Shown here in pieces: positions 1 to 5,680 of a stretch of DNA of 8,087 nucleotides; positions within the stretch are counted from its first letter, which is position 1, and each line of letters starts with the position of its first letter. The stretch is taken from the NCBI GenBank assembly GCA_964577175.1, contig CAZNYC010000163.1:1-8087 (forward strand), written 5' to 3'. The notes below the pieces were generated by a model, which searched no databases, was not told where the DNA came from, and saw only the letters and a list, made by a program, of their open reading frames with translations. A program made the position numbers and the translations under genes. The DNA comes from BS750m-G62 sp964577175 (GTDB taxonomy: Bacteria > Planctomycetota > Phycisphaerae > FEN-1346).

Positions 1-10
1 CGTCACGGCA

Positions 11-153
11 AGATTCTTCGTCGCCCTTCGGGCTCCTCAGAATGACAGCATAAGGCCACGACGAGATTCTTCGTCGCCCTTCGGGCTCCTCAGAATGACA
101 GCATAAGGTCACGACGAGATTCTTCGTCGCCGTTCGGGCCCCTCAGAATGACA
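11..153. repeat. Three tandem copies of a 53-bp repeat
   Basis: Copies begin at 11, 64 and 117, exactly 53 bp apart. Each has a core of about 37 bp that starts AGATTCTTCGTCGCC and ends CTCAGAATGACA, followed by a short spacer (GCATAAGG-C/T-CACGACG). Copies 1 and 2 are almost identical; copy 3 has a few changes and its core runs into unrelated sequence near 153. Each core is an imperfect palindrome: ATTCT pairs with AGAAT around an inner GCCC-TTC-GGGC stem. Diverged copies occur as an inverted pair at 4408-4507. No gene is visible here. Sequences of this type recur as intergenic repeats in environmental bacterial genomes and produce spurious reading frames (from memory, not searched). Confidence 0.9.
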
Positions 154-170
154 ACGCTGTTGTTTCGGGC

Positions 171-198
171 GCGCGGCGGGTACGGAGACCCGCCGCGC
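171..198. repeat. Palindromic hairpin, GCGGCGGG family
   Basis: A perfect 10-bp stem, GCGCGGCGGG (171-180) against CCCGCCGCGC (189-198), encloses the 8-nt loop TACGGAGA. Read on the minus strand the loop is TCTCCGTA, close to the TCTCCGCC loop of the same stem at 4368-4395. It lies 54 nt beyond the pyrB stop on the transcript side. There is no T-run after it, so a standard intrinsic terminator is not supported. Confidence 0.75.
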
Positions 199-222
199 CC
201 TGCTATTTGCCCGCCTCGCGAC

Positions 223-250
223 GCGCGGTGGTCAGGACTGCCCACCGCGC
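223..250. repeat. Palindromic hairpin abutting the pyrB stop, A-N-G-A-C-Y loop family
   Basis: An 11-bp stem with one mismatch, GCGCGGTGGTC (223-233) against GCCCACCGCGC (240-250), encloses loop AGGACT. It sits two bases from the pyrB stop triplet (253-255, minus strand), so in the pyrB mRNA the hairpin would form immediately after the coding region and could affect termination or 3'-end stability. No T-tract follows. Relatives are at 3170-3197 and 4292-4319, and reverse-oriented relatives are at 3146-3173 and 4247-4274. Confidence 0.75.
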
Positions 251-252
251 TC

Positions 253-1212
253 TCATTCGCCGGATGCCCGCTCCGCGGCGGCGATGCACAGCGTCAGGGC
301 CGCCATCCGCACCGCCACGCCGCACGTCACCTGGTGCAGGATGAGGCTCTGCGGGCCGTCGGTCACCTCGTCGGCGAGTTCCGTCCCGCGGTTGACCGGC
401 CCCGGATGGAGCACCGGCGCCCCCTCCTTGGCCCGCGCGAGCCGCTCGGCCGTCAACCGGTACCCGCGGCGGTAGGCGTCGGGGTCGAGGTCCAGGTCCG
501 CGTGCCGCTCGTGCTGGACCCGCAGCATCATGACGGCGTCGCACTCCGGGAGGACGGCGTCGAAGTCGGTGGCGGTCTCGGCCTTTACTGCCAGGTCGTC
601 CAGGCCCTGAAGGAACAGGTCCGGCCCGACGAAGACGACCCGGCTCCCCAGCGCGGCGAGGCCGTACAGGTTCGACCGGGCCACGCGGCTGTGCCGCACG
701 TCGCCGCAGATGGCCACGGTCAGCCCGTCGAGGCGGCCGAAGTGGTGCCGCAGGGCCAGCAGGTCGAGCAGGGCCTGCGTCGGGTGCTCGTGGGCGTCGT
801 CGCCGGCATTCAGGACGGGGCAGGCGACGGCCTCGGCCACGCGGTGCGGGGCCTCCCGCTGCTTGTGGCGGATGACGACGGCGTCGAGGCCCATCGCCTC
901 GACGTTGCGGGCCGTGTCGAGGAGCGTCTCGCCCTTCTGGGCCATGCTGCTCGTGCCGGCGTGGAACTGGATGACGCGGCCGCCCAGCCGCTCGGCCGCC
1001 AGCGTGAACGAGGTGCGCGTGCGGGTCGAATCCTCCAGGATGAGGTTCAGGACGGTGCGGCCCTGGAGGGTCTGCGGGGCGGGCTCGGCGCCGGTGGCGA
1101 ACGGAAAGAACTCGTCGGCCGTGTCGAGCAGGGCCAGGATGTCGTCGGCCGAGAGGTCCTGGAGGCCGAGGAGGTGGCGGCGGGTCCAGCGGTCGGTGGC
1201 GAGATTGGCCAT
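253..1212 (-). CDS. pyrB: Aspartate carbamoyltransferase, catalytic subunit
   Basis: The 319-residue cytoplasmic enzyme condenses carbamoyl phosphate with L-aspartate, the committed step of de novo pyrimidine synthesis. Seen in the protein: the carbamoyl-phosphate loop STRTRTSF (residues 62-69), the mobile loop SSMAQKGE with Lys93 (88-95), IRH (114-116), HEHPTQALLD (141-150), the aspartate-domain GDVRHSRVARSN (170-181), MMLRVQHER (228-236) and HPGPVNRG (269-276). Length is close to the usual 305-315, and all active-site motifs are intact. The ATG at 1210-1212 is preceded by GAAGGGG at suitable spacing. The frame stays open to 1425, but that extension crosses the promoter and a hairpin and has no family similarity. 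No pyrI or pyrC is seen in the window; anything downstream of 253 on this strand is repeat DNA. The gene is divergent from the beta-propeller gene at 1483. Confidence 0.97.
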   Translation of the reverse strand: MANLATDRWTRRHLLGLQDLSADDILALLDTADEFFPFATGAEPAPQTLQGRTVLNLILEDSTRTRTSFTLAAERLGGRVIQFHAGTSSMAQKGETLLDTARNVEAMGLDAVVIRHKQREAPHRVAEAVACPVLNAGDDAHEHPTQALLDLLALRHHFGRLDGLTVAICGDVRHSRVARSNLYGLAALGSRVVFVGPDLFLQGLDDLAVKAETATDFDAVLPECDAVMMLRVQHERHADLDLDPDAYRRGYRLTAERLARAKEGAPVLHPGPVNRGTELADEVTDGPQSLILHQVTCGVAVRMAALTLCIAAAERASGE

Positions 1213-1245
1213 GACGTGCCCCTTCGCAGACGGCGCGGCCTCGCC

Positions 1246-1279
1246 CCCTCTCCCTGCCCTCTCCCGCCGGGGGAGAGGG
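1246..1279 (-). repeat. Hairpin with duplicated CCCTCTCCC arm in the pyrB leader
   Basis: CCCTCTCCC occurs twice (1246-1254 and 1257-1265) and its complement GGGAGAGGG once (1271-1279). The inner copy forms a perfect 9-bp stem with a 5-nt loop (GCCGG); the outer copy could form an alternative stem with the same right arm. The element lies between the predicted pyrB promoter and the ribosome-binding site, 34-67 nt upstream of the start codon. Two mutually exclusive hairpins are possible, but this repeat type is also a common dispersed intergenic element, so a regulatory role is only inferred. Confidence 0.7.
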
Positions 1280-1312
1280 ATTTCGGAGGCGCGGCCATGC
1301 CGCGCGGGGCCG

Positions 1313-1341
1313 ACTATAGACCCCGCCCCCCGCGCGGGCAA
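1313..1341 (-). promoter_or_regulatory. Candidate sigma70-type promoter for pyrB
   Basis: On the minus strand, TTGCCC (1336-1341; 4 of 6 to consensus) is followed after exactly 17 nt by TATAGT (1313-1318; 5 of 6). This predicts a transcript start near 1305 and a leader of roughly 95 nt that contains the hairpin at 1246-1279. The AT-rich -10 stands out in a very GC-rich spacer. Prediction by eye only. Confidence 0.55.
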
Positions 1342-1482
1342 CCAAAAAGGCATCGCGGGGGCGGCGGCTTTTTTGCGGTTCCCTTTCGCCCCGGACGGGC
1401 TAAAAATGGTGACACGCCTTGACATCCCGCGCCGTGGCCCTCCCGGGCCGCCGCGCGTGCCGTCCGAACCAGGAGTGCCTGC

Positions 1483-3045
1483 ATGATGAACGTGGCGAGA
1501 TCAACTGTTCGGCGCGCGACGGCCTTGGCGATTATCGCGGTCGTTGCCTCGGCGGCCGCCGCCGATCAGCCCCAGTGGGGCGAGGCGTGGTCGCGGAACC
1601 TCGTCTCGGGCGAGACGAACCTCCCCGACGCCGTCGAACCCCCCGAGATCGATCGCGACACCGGCCGGGCCGTGCCCGGCACGGGCCGGAACGTGGCGTG
1701 GGTGGCCGCCCTCGGCACGCGCACCTACAGCACGCCGACCGTGGCGGAGGGGCGGGTGCTCGTCGGGACGAACAACGGCCGGCCGCGCGATCCCCGCCAC
1801 ACCGGCGACCGCAGCGTCCTGATGTGTTTCGACGAGGCGGACGGCCGGTTCCGCTGGCAACTCGTCGTGCCGAAACTCGACGAGAAGAACCCGTACCTCG
1901 ACTGGCCGCGCGTCGGCATCTGCTCGCCCGCGACCGTCGAGGGCGGCCGGGCCTTCCTGCCCACGAACCGCGGCGAGGTGCTGTGCCTCGACATGGCCGG
2001 CATGGCCAACGGCAACGACGGGCCGTTCCAGGGGGAAGCCCGCTACAGCGCGCCGCGCGGCAAGCCGGCGGTTCCGCCCGGCAAGACGAGCGCCGACATC
2101 CTCTGGCGTTTCGATATGATGAAGGAAGTGGGCTCGAAGCAGCACGACGAGGTCCACTGCTCGCCGATGGTCGACGGCGGGGTCGTGTACGTCGGCACGA
2201 ACAACGGCGTGGACCGGACGCACCGCGGCATGATCACGCCGGACGCGCCCAGCCTCATCGCCCTCGACGCCGACACCGGCCGCCTGCTCGCCGCTGACGG
2301 CGAACGCATCGGGCCGCAGGTCATCCACAGCCAGTGGTCGTCGGCGTCGCTCGGCCGGGCCGGCGGGCGCGACCTCGTCTTCTACGGCGGCGGCGACGCC
2401 GTGTGCTACGCGTTCGAACCCGTCACCGGGCCGCTGCCCGAGAAGCCCGCGACCCTCCGAACCGTCTGGCGGTTCCACTGCGACCCCGAGGGCCGGAAGG
2501 AACACCCCCTCGAGTACCAGGACGACCGCGAGCGGGCGCCCTCGCTCATCGTCGGCATGCCGGTCTTCGCCGACGGCCGCGTGTACGTGACCGCCACGGG
2601 CGATTACTGGCACGGGCGGCGCGAGTGCTGGATCAAATGTATCGATGCCTCCGGCACGGGCGACGTGACCCGCAGCCACGAGGTGTGGTCGCGGCCGCTC
2701 AACCGGCACTGCATGTCGACGCCCGCCGTGGCCGACGGCCTCGTCTACGTCACGGACTGCGGGCGGACGGTCCACTGCTTCGACGCGGCCAGCGGCGAGC
2801 CCGTCTGGACGCACGAGACGCGGGGCGAGATCTGGTCCTCGCCGCTCGTCGCCGACGGGAAGGTGTACGTGACGACGTGCGGGAACCGGCTGTGGATCCT
2901 GAAGGCGGGCCGAAAGAAAAAGGTGCTGAGCGACGTGCGCCTCGACTCGCGCCTCTACGGTTCCCCGATTGCGGCGAACGGGCGGCTGTACGTGACGAGC
3001 GAGAAGTATCTGTACGCGTTTGAGAAAGGTGCGGCGGCGAAGTAG
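1483..3045 (+). CDS. Exported PQQ-like beta-propeller repeat protein (paralogue 1)
   Basis: The 520-residue protein has a Sec-type signal peptide: charged RSTVRR, hydrophobic ALAIIAVVASAAAA, likely cleavage near residue 27. The mature part is a repeat propeller. Blade motifs resemble PQQ repeats: VLMCFDEADGRFRWQ (112-126), LIALDADTGRLLAADG (258-273), VHCFDAASGEPVW (430-442), with strands of the type VADGLVYVTDCG (417-427) and IAANGRLYVTSEKYLYAFEKG (496-516). AGGAG at 1471-1475 lies 7 nt before the ATG at 1483; a second ATG follows directly. Its closest relative here is the protein at 5965-7575. No dehydrogenase catalytic signature or cytochrome motif (CxxCH) was seen, so a scaffold, binding or BamB-like fold is likelier than an enzyme. 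About a dozen cysteines is unusual for an exported propeller. The stop codon is the last triplet before the assembly gap. Confidence 0.87.
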   Translation: MMNVARSTVRRATALAIIAVVASAAAADQPQWGEAWSRNLVSGETNLPDAVEPPEIDRDTGRAVPGTGRNVAWVAALGTRTYSTPTVAEGRVLVGTNNGRPRDPRHTGDRSVLMCFDEADGRFRWQLVVPKLDEKNPYLDWPRVGICSPATVEGGRAFLPTNRGEVLCLDMAGMANGNDGPFQGEARYSAPRGKPAVPPGKTSADILWRFDMMKEVGSKQHDEVHCSPMVDGGVVYVGTNNGVDRTHRGMITPDAPSLIALDADTGRLLAADGERIGPQVIHSQWSSASLGRAGGRDLVFYGGGDAVCYAFEPVTGPLPEKPATLRTVWRFHCDPEGRKEHPLEYQDDRERAPSLIVGMPVFADGRVYVTATGDYWHGRRECWIKCIDASGTGDVTRSHEVWSRPLNRHCMSTPAVADGLVYVTDCGRTVHCFDAASGEPVWTHETRGEIWSSPLVADGKVYVTTCGNRLWILKAGRKKKVLSDVRLDSRLYGSPIAANGRLYVTSEKYLYAFEKGAAAK

Positions 3046-3145
3046 NNNNNNNNNNNNNNNNNNNNNNNNNNNNNNNNNNNNNNNNNNNNNNNNNNNNNNN
3101 NNNNNNNNNNNNNNNNNNNNNNNNNNNNNNNNNNNNNNNNNNNNN
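3046..3145. other. Assembly gap (100 N)
   Basis: Exactly 100 unknown bases, the conventional placeholder for a scaffold gap of unknown length. The left edge is the TAG of the beta-propeller gene. The right edge is the first base of a dispersed hairpin repeat also present at 4247. Real distance and content are unknown; repeat collapse is the likely cause. Confidence 0.97.
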
Positions 3146-3197
3146 GCGCGGTGCCCGGTCTTGGGCCCCGCGCGGTGGGCACGACTGCCCACCGCGC
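3146..3197. repeat. Hairpin doublet downstream of the GT9 gene
   Basis: Two hairpins share a GCGC. The first is GCGCGGTGCCC, loop GGTCTT, GGGCCCCGCGC (3146-3173, one mismatch). The second is GCGCGGTGGGC, loop ACGACT, GCCCACCGCGC (3170-3197, perfect 11-bp stem). The same doublet, spaced by 17 nt, occurs in the same orientation at 4247-4319. It lies 11 nt beyond the GT9 stop on the minus-strand transcript, so it could end or stabilise that mRNA, but there is no T-tract. Confidence 0.8.
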
Positions 3198-3208
3198 CTC
3201 ACGCTGTC

Positions 3209-4207
3209 CTATCTGAGCGCCGCCCGTACCGCCCGCCAGGCCGCCTCGGCAGCGATGCCTTCCATCGTGCCGTCCGGTGATTGCACGAGATGCACGTGCT
3301 CGCCGCGGGGCGCCCAGACGCGTGCGTCCGTCGGGCCGAACAGTGCCACCACGGGCGTGTGGCCCGGTTGGCTTGTCCAACCGGCAGCCGGAATCCCCCG
3401 GCCGGGCAAGCCGGCCGGGCCACGCAGGCCGTCGCGCGCCAGCCGCACCGCCGCGGCAATCTGCGTGACGCCTGAATCGTTCCCGACGTAGGCGTCGGCG
3501 AGGGCGCAGACGGCCGCCACGTCGACGAGGGAGAGGTCTCGCAGGACGGTCTCCCCGCCCGCCGGCAGCGTGCCGCGCTCCACCTCGGCCGGTCCCGCGA
3601 GCCAGGCGACGCTTCGGCCGGCCTCGTTGCCCAGGCGGCGCGCGAGGGCCTCGAACCGCTCCATCGGCCAGTTCTTCCGCGCCGACCCGCTGCCGGGATG
3701 GATGAGCACGCATGGCGGCCGGACGCCGCGGGCGGCCAGCCCTTCGCGGCCGGCGTCCAGCGCCGTCTCGTCCAGCGGGATAAGGGGGCGGTCGTCCTCC
3801 GTCGGCGGCGGGAGGCCGAGCGCCTCGCGGACCTGCCCGGCGACGTAGGCGGCCGCAGGACGCCCGTAATCGTCCGGCGGCAGGGGATCGACCGTCACCA
3901 CCTGCCGCCCCTTGCCGTGGCGCGCGGCAAATTCCCCTTTCGTCAGGAAGTCGAGGACGAGGTTCGCCTCGGCGAGCCACGCGGGGCACGGGCCGCACGG
4001 GTCGCCCGCCAGGGCTCGCCACAGGCCGCTCGTCTCCAGGTCGATGCAGGCGTCCGCCGCGCCGGCGGCACGGGCGAGGGCGCCTCGCTCGGGCCGGCCG
4101 ACGAACGTGACCGCCGCGGAGGCTTGCGCTTCCCGCACGGCGGCGAAGGTCGGCAGCGCCTGCACGAGGTCGCCGACGGCGCCGGTGTGGATGATGGCGA
4201 TGTTCAT
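3209..4207 (-). CDS. GT9-family glycosyltransferase (ADP-heptose:LPS heptosyltransferase-like), with a repeat-derived insertion
   Basis: The 332-residue protein has a GT-B fold of the GT9 type, expected to transfer a sugar from a nucleotide donor to a surface glycan at the inner membrane face. Seen: N-terminal IIHTGAVGDLVQALPTFAAVRE (5-26), donor-domain IHPGSGSARKNWPMERFEALA (169-189), VGNDSGVTQIAAAV (241-254) and TPVVALFGPTDARVWAPRG (284-302). In typical members the last two motifs are nearly adjacent; here 29 residues (255-283) separate them, and most of their coding DNA is a palindromic repeat (3359-3423). Frame is kept, and the protein is otherwise complete. ATG at 4205-4207 has only a weak upstream GAGG. 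The sugar and acceptor cannot be deduced, and no neighbouring LPS genes are visible. Whether the insertion leaves the enzyme active is unknown; it falls near the donor-binding region. Confidence 0.85.
   Translation of the reverse strand: MNIAIIHTGAVGDLVQALPTFAAVREAQASAAVTFVGRPERGALARAAGAADACIDLETSGLWRALAGDPCGPCPAWLAEANLVLDFLTKGEFAARHGKGRQVVTVDPLPPDDYGRPAAAYVAGQVREALGLPPPTEDDRPLIPLDETALDAGREGLAARGVRPPCVLIHPGSGSARKNWPMERFEALARRLGNEAGRSVAWLAGPAEVERGTLPAGGETVLRDLSLVDVAAVCALADAYVGNDSGVTQIAAAVRLARDGLRGPAGLPGRGIPAAGWTSQPGHTPVVALFGPTDARVWAPRGEHVHLVQSPDGTMEGIAAEAAWRAVRAALR
3359..3423. repeat. Palindromic element embedded in the GT9 coding sequence
   Basis: A 65-bp element is bounded by perfect 9-bp inverted ends, GTGGCCCGG (3359-3367) and CCGGGCCAC (3415-3423). 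Inside are two hairpins: CCGGTTGG-CTTGT-CCAACCGG (3364-3384) and CCCGGCCGG-GCAAG-CCGGCCGGG (3397-3419). Read on opposite strands, the two hairpins have near-identical centres (GGCTTGTCC and GGCTTGCCC), so the element looks like two inverted copies of one palindrome. Together with 22 adjacent bases (3424-3445) it accounts for the 87-bp, 29-codon insertion in the protein. Confidence 0.8.
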
Positions 4208-4246
4208 AACGGAAGCCTCGTGCTGCGAGCCGCGAGCCGGCTTGAT

Positions 4247-4319
4247 GCGCGGTGCCCGGTCTTGGGCACCGCGCCAGCCGCAAACGGACTCGCGTGGTGG
4301 GCAAGACTGCCCACCGCGC
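4247..4319. repeat. Hairpin doublet upstream of the GT9 gene
   Basis: The first hairpin is GCGCGGTGCCC-GGTCTT-GGGCACCGCGC (4247-4274), a perfect 11-bp stem. The second is GCGTGGTGGGC-AAGACT-GCCCACCGCGC (4292-4319), 11 bp with one T·G pair. Read on the minus strand the first loop is AAGACC, matching the second loop AAGACT, while two stem pairs differ in a compensated way. This doublet occupies the region where a promoter or leader for the GT9 gene would be expected; no clear promoter was found there. Confidence 0.85.
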
Positions 4320-4325
4320 TATCGT

Positions 4326-4347
4326 GCTTTCGCGACAGCGCGAAAGC
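4326..4347. repeat. Hairpin, GCTTTCGCG family
   Basis: A perfect 9-bp stem, GCTTTCGCG (4326-4334) against CGCGAAAGC (4339-4347), with loop ACAG. With its flank (GTGGCACGCTTTCGCGCT when read on the minus strand, from 4353 down) it matches the hairpin at 7818-7845 on the plus strand, showing a dispersed family with a variable loop. Confidence 0.75.
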
Positions 4348-4367
4348 GTGCCACCCTCCTACTTGGA

Positions 4368-4395
4368 GCGCGGCGGGTCTCCGCCCCCGCCGCGC
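4368..4395. repeat. Palindromic hairpin, GCGGCGGG family (second copy)
   Basis: A perfect 10-bp stem, GCGCGGCGGG (4368-4377) against CCCGCCGCGC (4386-4395), with loop TCTCCGCC. It is the plus-strand counterpart of the minus-strand hairpin at 171-198, with the same stem and the same first six loop bases. Confidence 0.8.
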
Positions 4396-4407
4396 GCGCA
4401 CCGGTGC

Positions 4408-4507
4408 TGTCATTCTGAGGCCCTGCTTGCGGGGCCGAAGAATCTCGCCGTGCCAGTGGCGACAAGGCGAGATCCTTCGTCGGCCTTGCGGCCTCCTCAG
4501 AACGACA
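4408..4507. repeat. Inverted pair of the 53-bp-family repeat, downstream of mnmA
   Basis: The left copy starts TGTCATTCTGAG (4408) and ends GAAGAATCTCG (4447). The right copy is its inverse, from CGAGATCCTTCG (4468) to CTCAGAACGACA (4507). Outer and inner arms each pair with one mismatch over 12 bp. The centre of each copy (GGCCCTGCTTGCGGGGCC; GGCCTTGCGGCC) is itself a small hairpin and differs from the copies at 11-153, while remaining palindromic. The pair lies 20 nt beyond the mnmA stop and would fold into a large 3' structure in that transcript. Confidence 0.85.
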
Positions 4508-4527
4508 GGCCCTTGGTATACTGACTT

Positions 4528-5667
4528 TTAATCGAATGCCTCGGCGATCCAGCCGCCGCCGAGGACGCGGTCGTCGCGATAGATGACGGCGGCCTGGCCG
4601 GGGGTGACGGCATGTTGCGGGTCGTCGAAGCGGACCTCGGCCCGGCCGAGGGCGTCGGGGGCCGCGGCGTCCTCGTCCGGGGCGTCGGTCCGGGCGGGCG
4701 GGGCGGGGCCCGTTTCGTCCAGGCGCGTGACCCAGGCCGGGGCGGCGGCATGGCGGTAGCGGATCTGGACCTCGGCCCGGACGGGCTCGGCGGGCGGCCG
4801 CTCGTGCCAGACGACGTCCTCGGCGAGGAGCCCGCGCGAGCGGGCCGCCTCCGCCGGACCGACGACGACGGCGGCCTCCTCCGGCCGGATGGCGACGACG
4901 TACCGGGGCTCGCCGACGGCGATGCCGAGCCCGCGCCGCTGGCCGATCGTGAAATCGACGATGCCGTCGTGGCGTCCGAGTTCGCGGCCGTCGAGGTCGA
5001 GGATCGGGCCGGGGCGGACGAGGTCGGGCCGGCGGTCGCGGACGAGGTCGCCCACGGAGCCGGTCAGGAAACACGCGTCCTGGCTTTCGGGCCGGTCGTG
5101 GGGCGGGAGGTCGAGACGGGCGGCGAGACGGCGGACCTCGGCCTTGGTCATCTCGCCGAGGGGCAGGCGAACGCGCTGGAGCCTCCCCGGCCGCAGGGCG
5201 AACAGGACGTACGACTGGTCCTTCGTGCGGTCGAGGCCGCGCTTCAGGCGCCACCGCCCCGCCTCCCACTCGACGCGGGCGTAATGGCCGGTGGCGACGA
5301 GGCGGGCGCCGGCGGCCTCGGCGTAGTCGAAGAGGCGGTCGAACTTCAGGTCGCGGTTGCACAGGATGCATGGATTGGGCGTCCGCCCCCGACCGTACTC
5401 GGCGCAGAAGTGGTCGATGAGGCGGTCGAATGCGTCGGCGAAGTCGAGGACGGCGATGGGGATGTCCAGCCGCCGGGCCACGCGGCGGGCGCTGGCCGAG
5501 GCGTCGCCGGAGCAGCACCGGGGCGGACCGCTGCCGTCGGGGGGGGCGGCCAGGCCGGCGCACATGAAGACGCCCATCGGCCGGTAGCCGGCCTCCTTCA
5601 GGAGGTGGGCGGCGACGGAGGAGTCCACGCCGCCCGACATCGCCACGATGATCCGTTCGCCGGTCAT
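4528..5667 (-). CDS. mnmA: tRNA-specific 2-thiouridylase MnmA
   Basis: The 379-residue cytoplasmic enzyme adenylates U34 of Lys, Glu and Gln tRNAs and replaces the 2-oxygen with sulfur. Seen: PP-loop SGGVDSS (11-17), NPCILCNRDLKFD (98-110), TGHYARVEW (127-135), TKDQSYVLF (148-156), RPESQDACFL (192-201) and FTIGQRRGLGI (239-249), then a C-terminal beta-barrel ending GGGWIAEAFD. The paired cysteines of the family are present as Cys103 and Cys199, with an extra Cys100 giving CxxC. Length is typical (about 360-380). An acidic, Pro/Ala-rich stretch (about 317-341) inserted in the C-terminal barrel is not a usual conserved part. The ATG at 5665-5667 begins MTGERIIVAMSGG, the expected distance before the PP-loop; the frame is open to 5799, but that part is repeat-derived. 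No Shine-Dalgarno is evident, and a -10-like TACAAT lies 7 nt upstream. Confidence 0.97.
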   Translation of the reverse strand: MTGERIIVAMSGGVDSSVAAHLLKEAGYRPMGVFMCAGLAAPPDGSGPPRCCSGDASASARRVARRLDIPIAVLDFADAFDRLIDHFCAEYGRGRTPNPCILCNRDLKFDRLFDYAEAAGARLVATGHYARVEWEAGRWRLKRGLDRTKDQSYVLFALRPGRLQRVRLPLGEMTKAEVRRLAARLDLPPHDRPESQDACFLTGSVGDLVRDRRPDLVRPGPILDLDGRELGRHDGIVDFTIGQRRGLGIAVGEPRYVVAIRPEEAAVVVGPAEAARSRGLLAEDVVWHERPPAEPVRAEVQIRYRHAAAPAWVTRLDETGPAPPARTDAPDEDAAAPDALGRAEVRFDDPQHAVTPGQAAVIYRDDRVLGGGWIAEAFD

Positions 5668-5674
5668 GCGCGGT

Positions 5675-5680
5675 ATTGTA
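5675..5680 (-). promoter_or_regulatory. Possible -10 element giving a leaderless mnmA transcript
   Basis: TACAAT on the minus strand (5 of 6 to TATAAT) ends 7 nt before the mnmA ATG. With the usual 6-8 nt between a -10 and the start site, transcription would begin at or next to the start codon. This fits the absence of a ribosome-binding sequence. No good -35 was found 16-18 nt upstream, so the call is tentative. Confidence 0.35.

Noticed and set aside
11..153. CRISPR array
   Set aside because: The repeats are tandem with near-identical spacers, only three units, and palindromic over their whole length; no cas genes are present.
223..250. Rho-independent terminators after pyrB, GT9 and mnmA
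   Set aside because: Strong GC-rich hairpins do follow each stop codon, but none is followed by a T-run, so they are listed as repeats rather than terminators.
148..1422. Long open frame on the strand opposite pyrB
   Set aside because: It is the shadow of a GC-rich coding region: the minus-strand frame encodes a complete ATCase with all motifs, while this frame has low-complexity Arg/Gly/Val content and no recognisable domain. The same applies to long opposite-strand frames over 1501-3192, 4612-5844 and 5971-7530.
1419..1424. Perfect TTGACA (-35) on the plus strand before the first propeller gene
   Set aside because: Nothing resembling a -10 lies 16-18 nt downstream (the region is GC-rich), so it was not called a promoter.
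1213..1425. N-terminal extension of pyrB to the upstream ATG at 1425
   Set aside because: The extension has no family similarity, crosses a hairpin repeat and the best promoter, and would make the protein 71 residues too long; the ATG at 1212 has a good ribosome-binding site.
1483..3045. Quinoprotein alcohol or glucose dehydrogenase
   Set aside because: Only the general PQQ-like propeller repeats are present; no dehydrogenase catalytic motif, haem CxxCH site or neighbouring cytochrome or pqq genes were seen.
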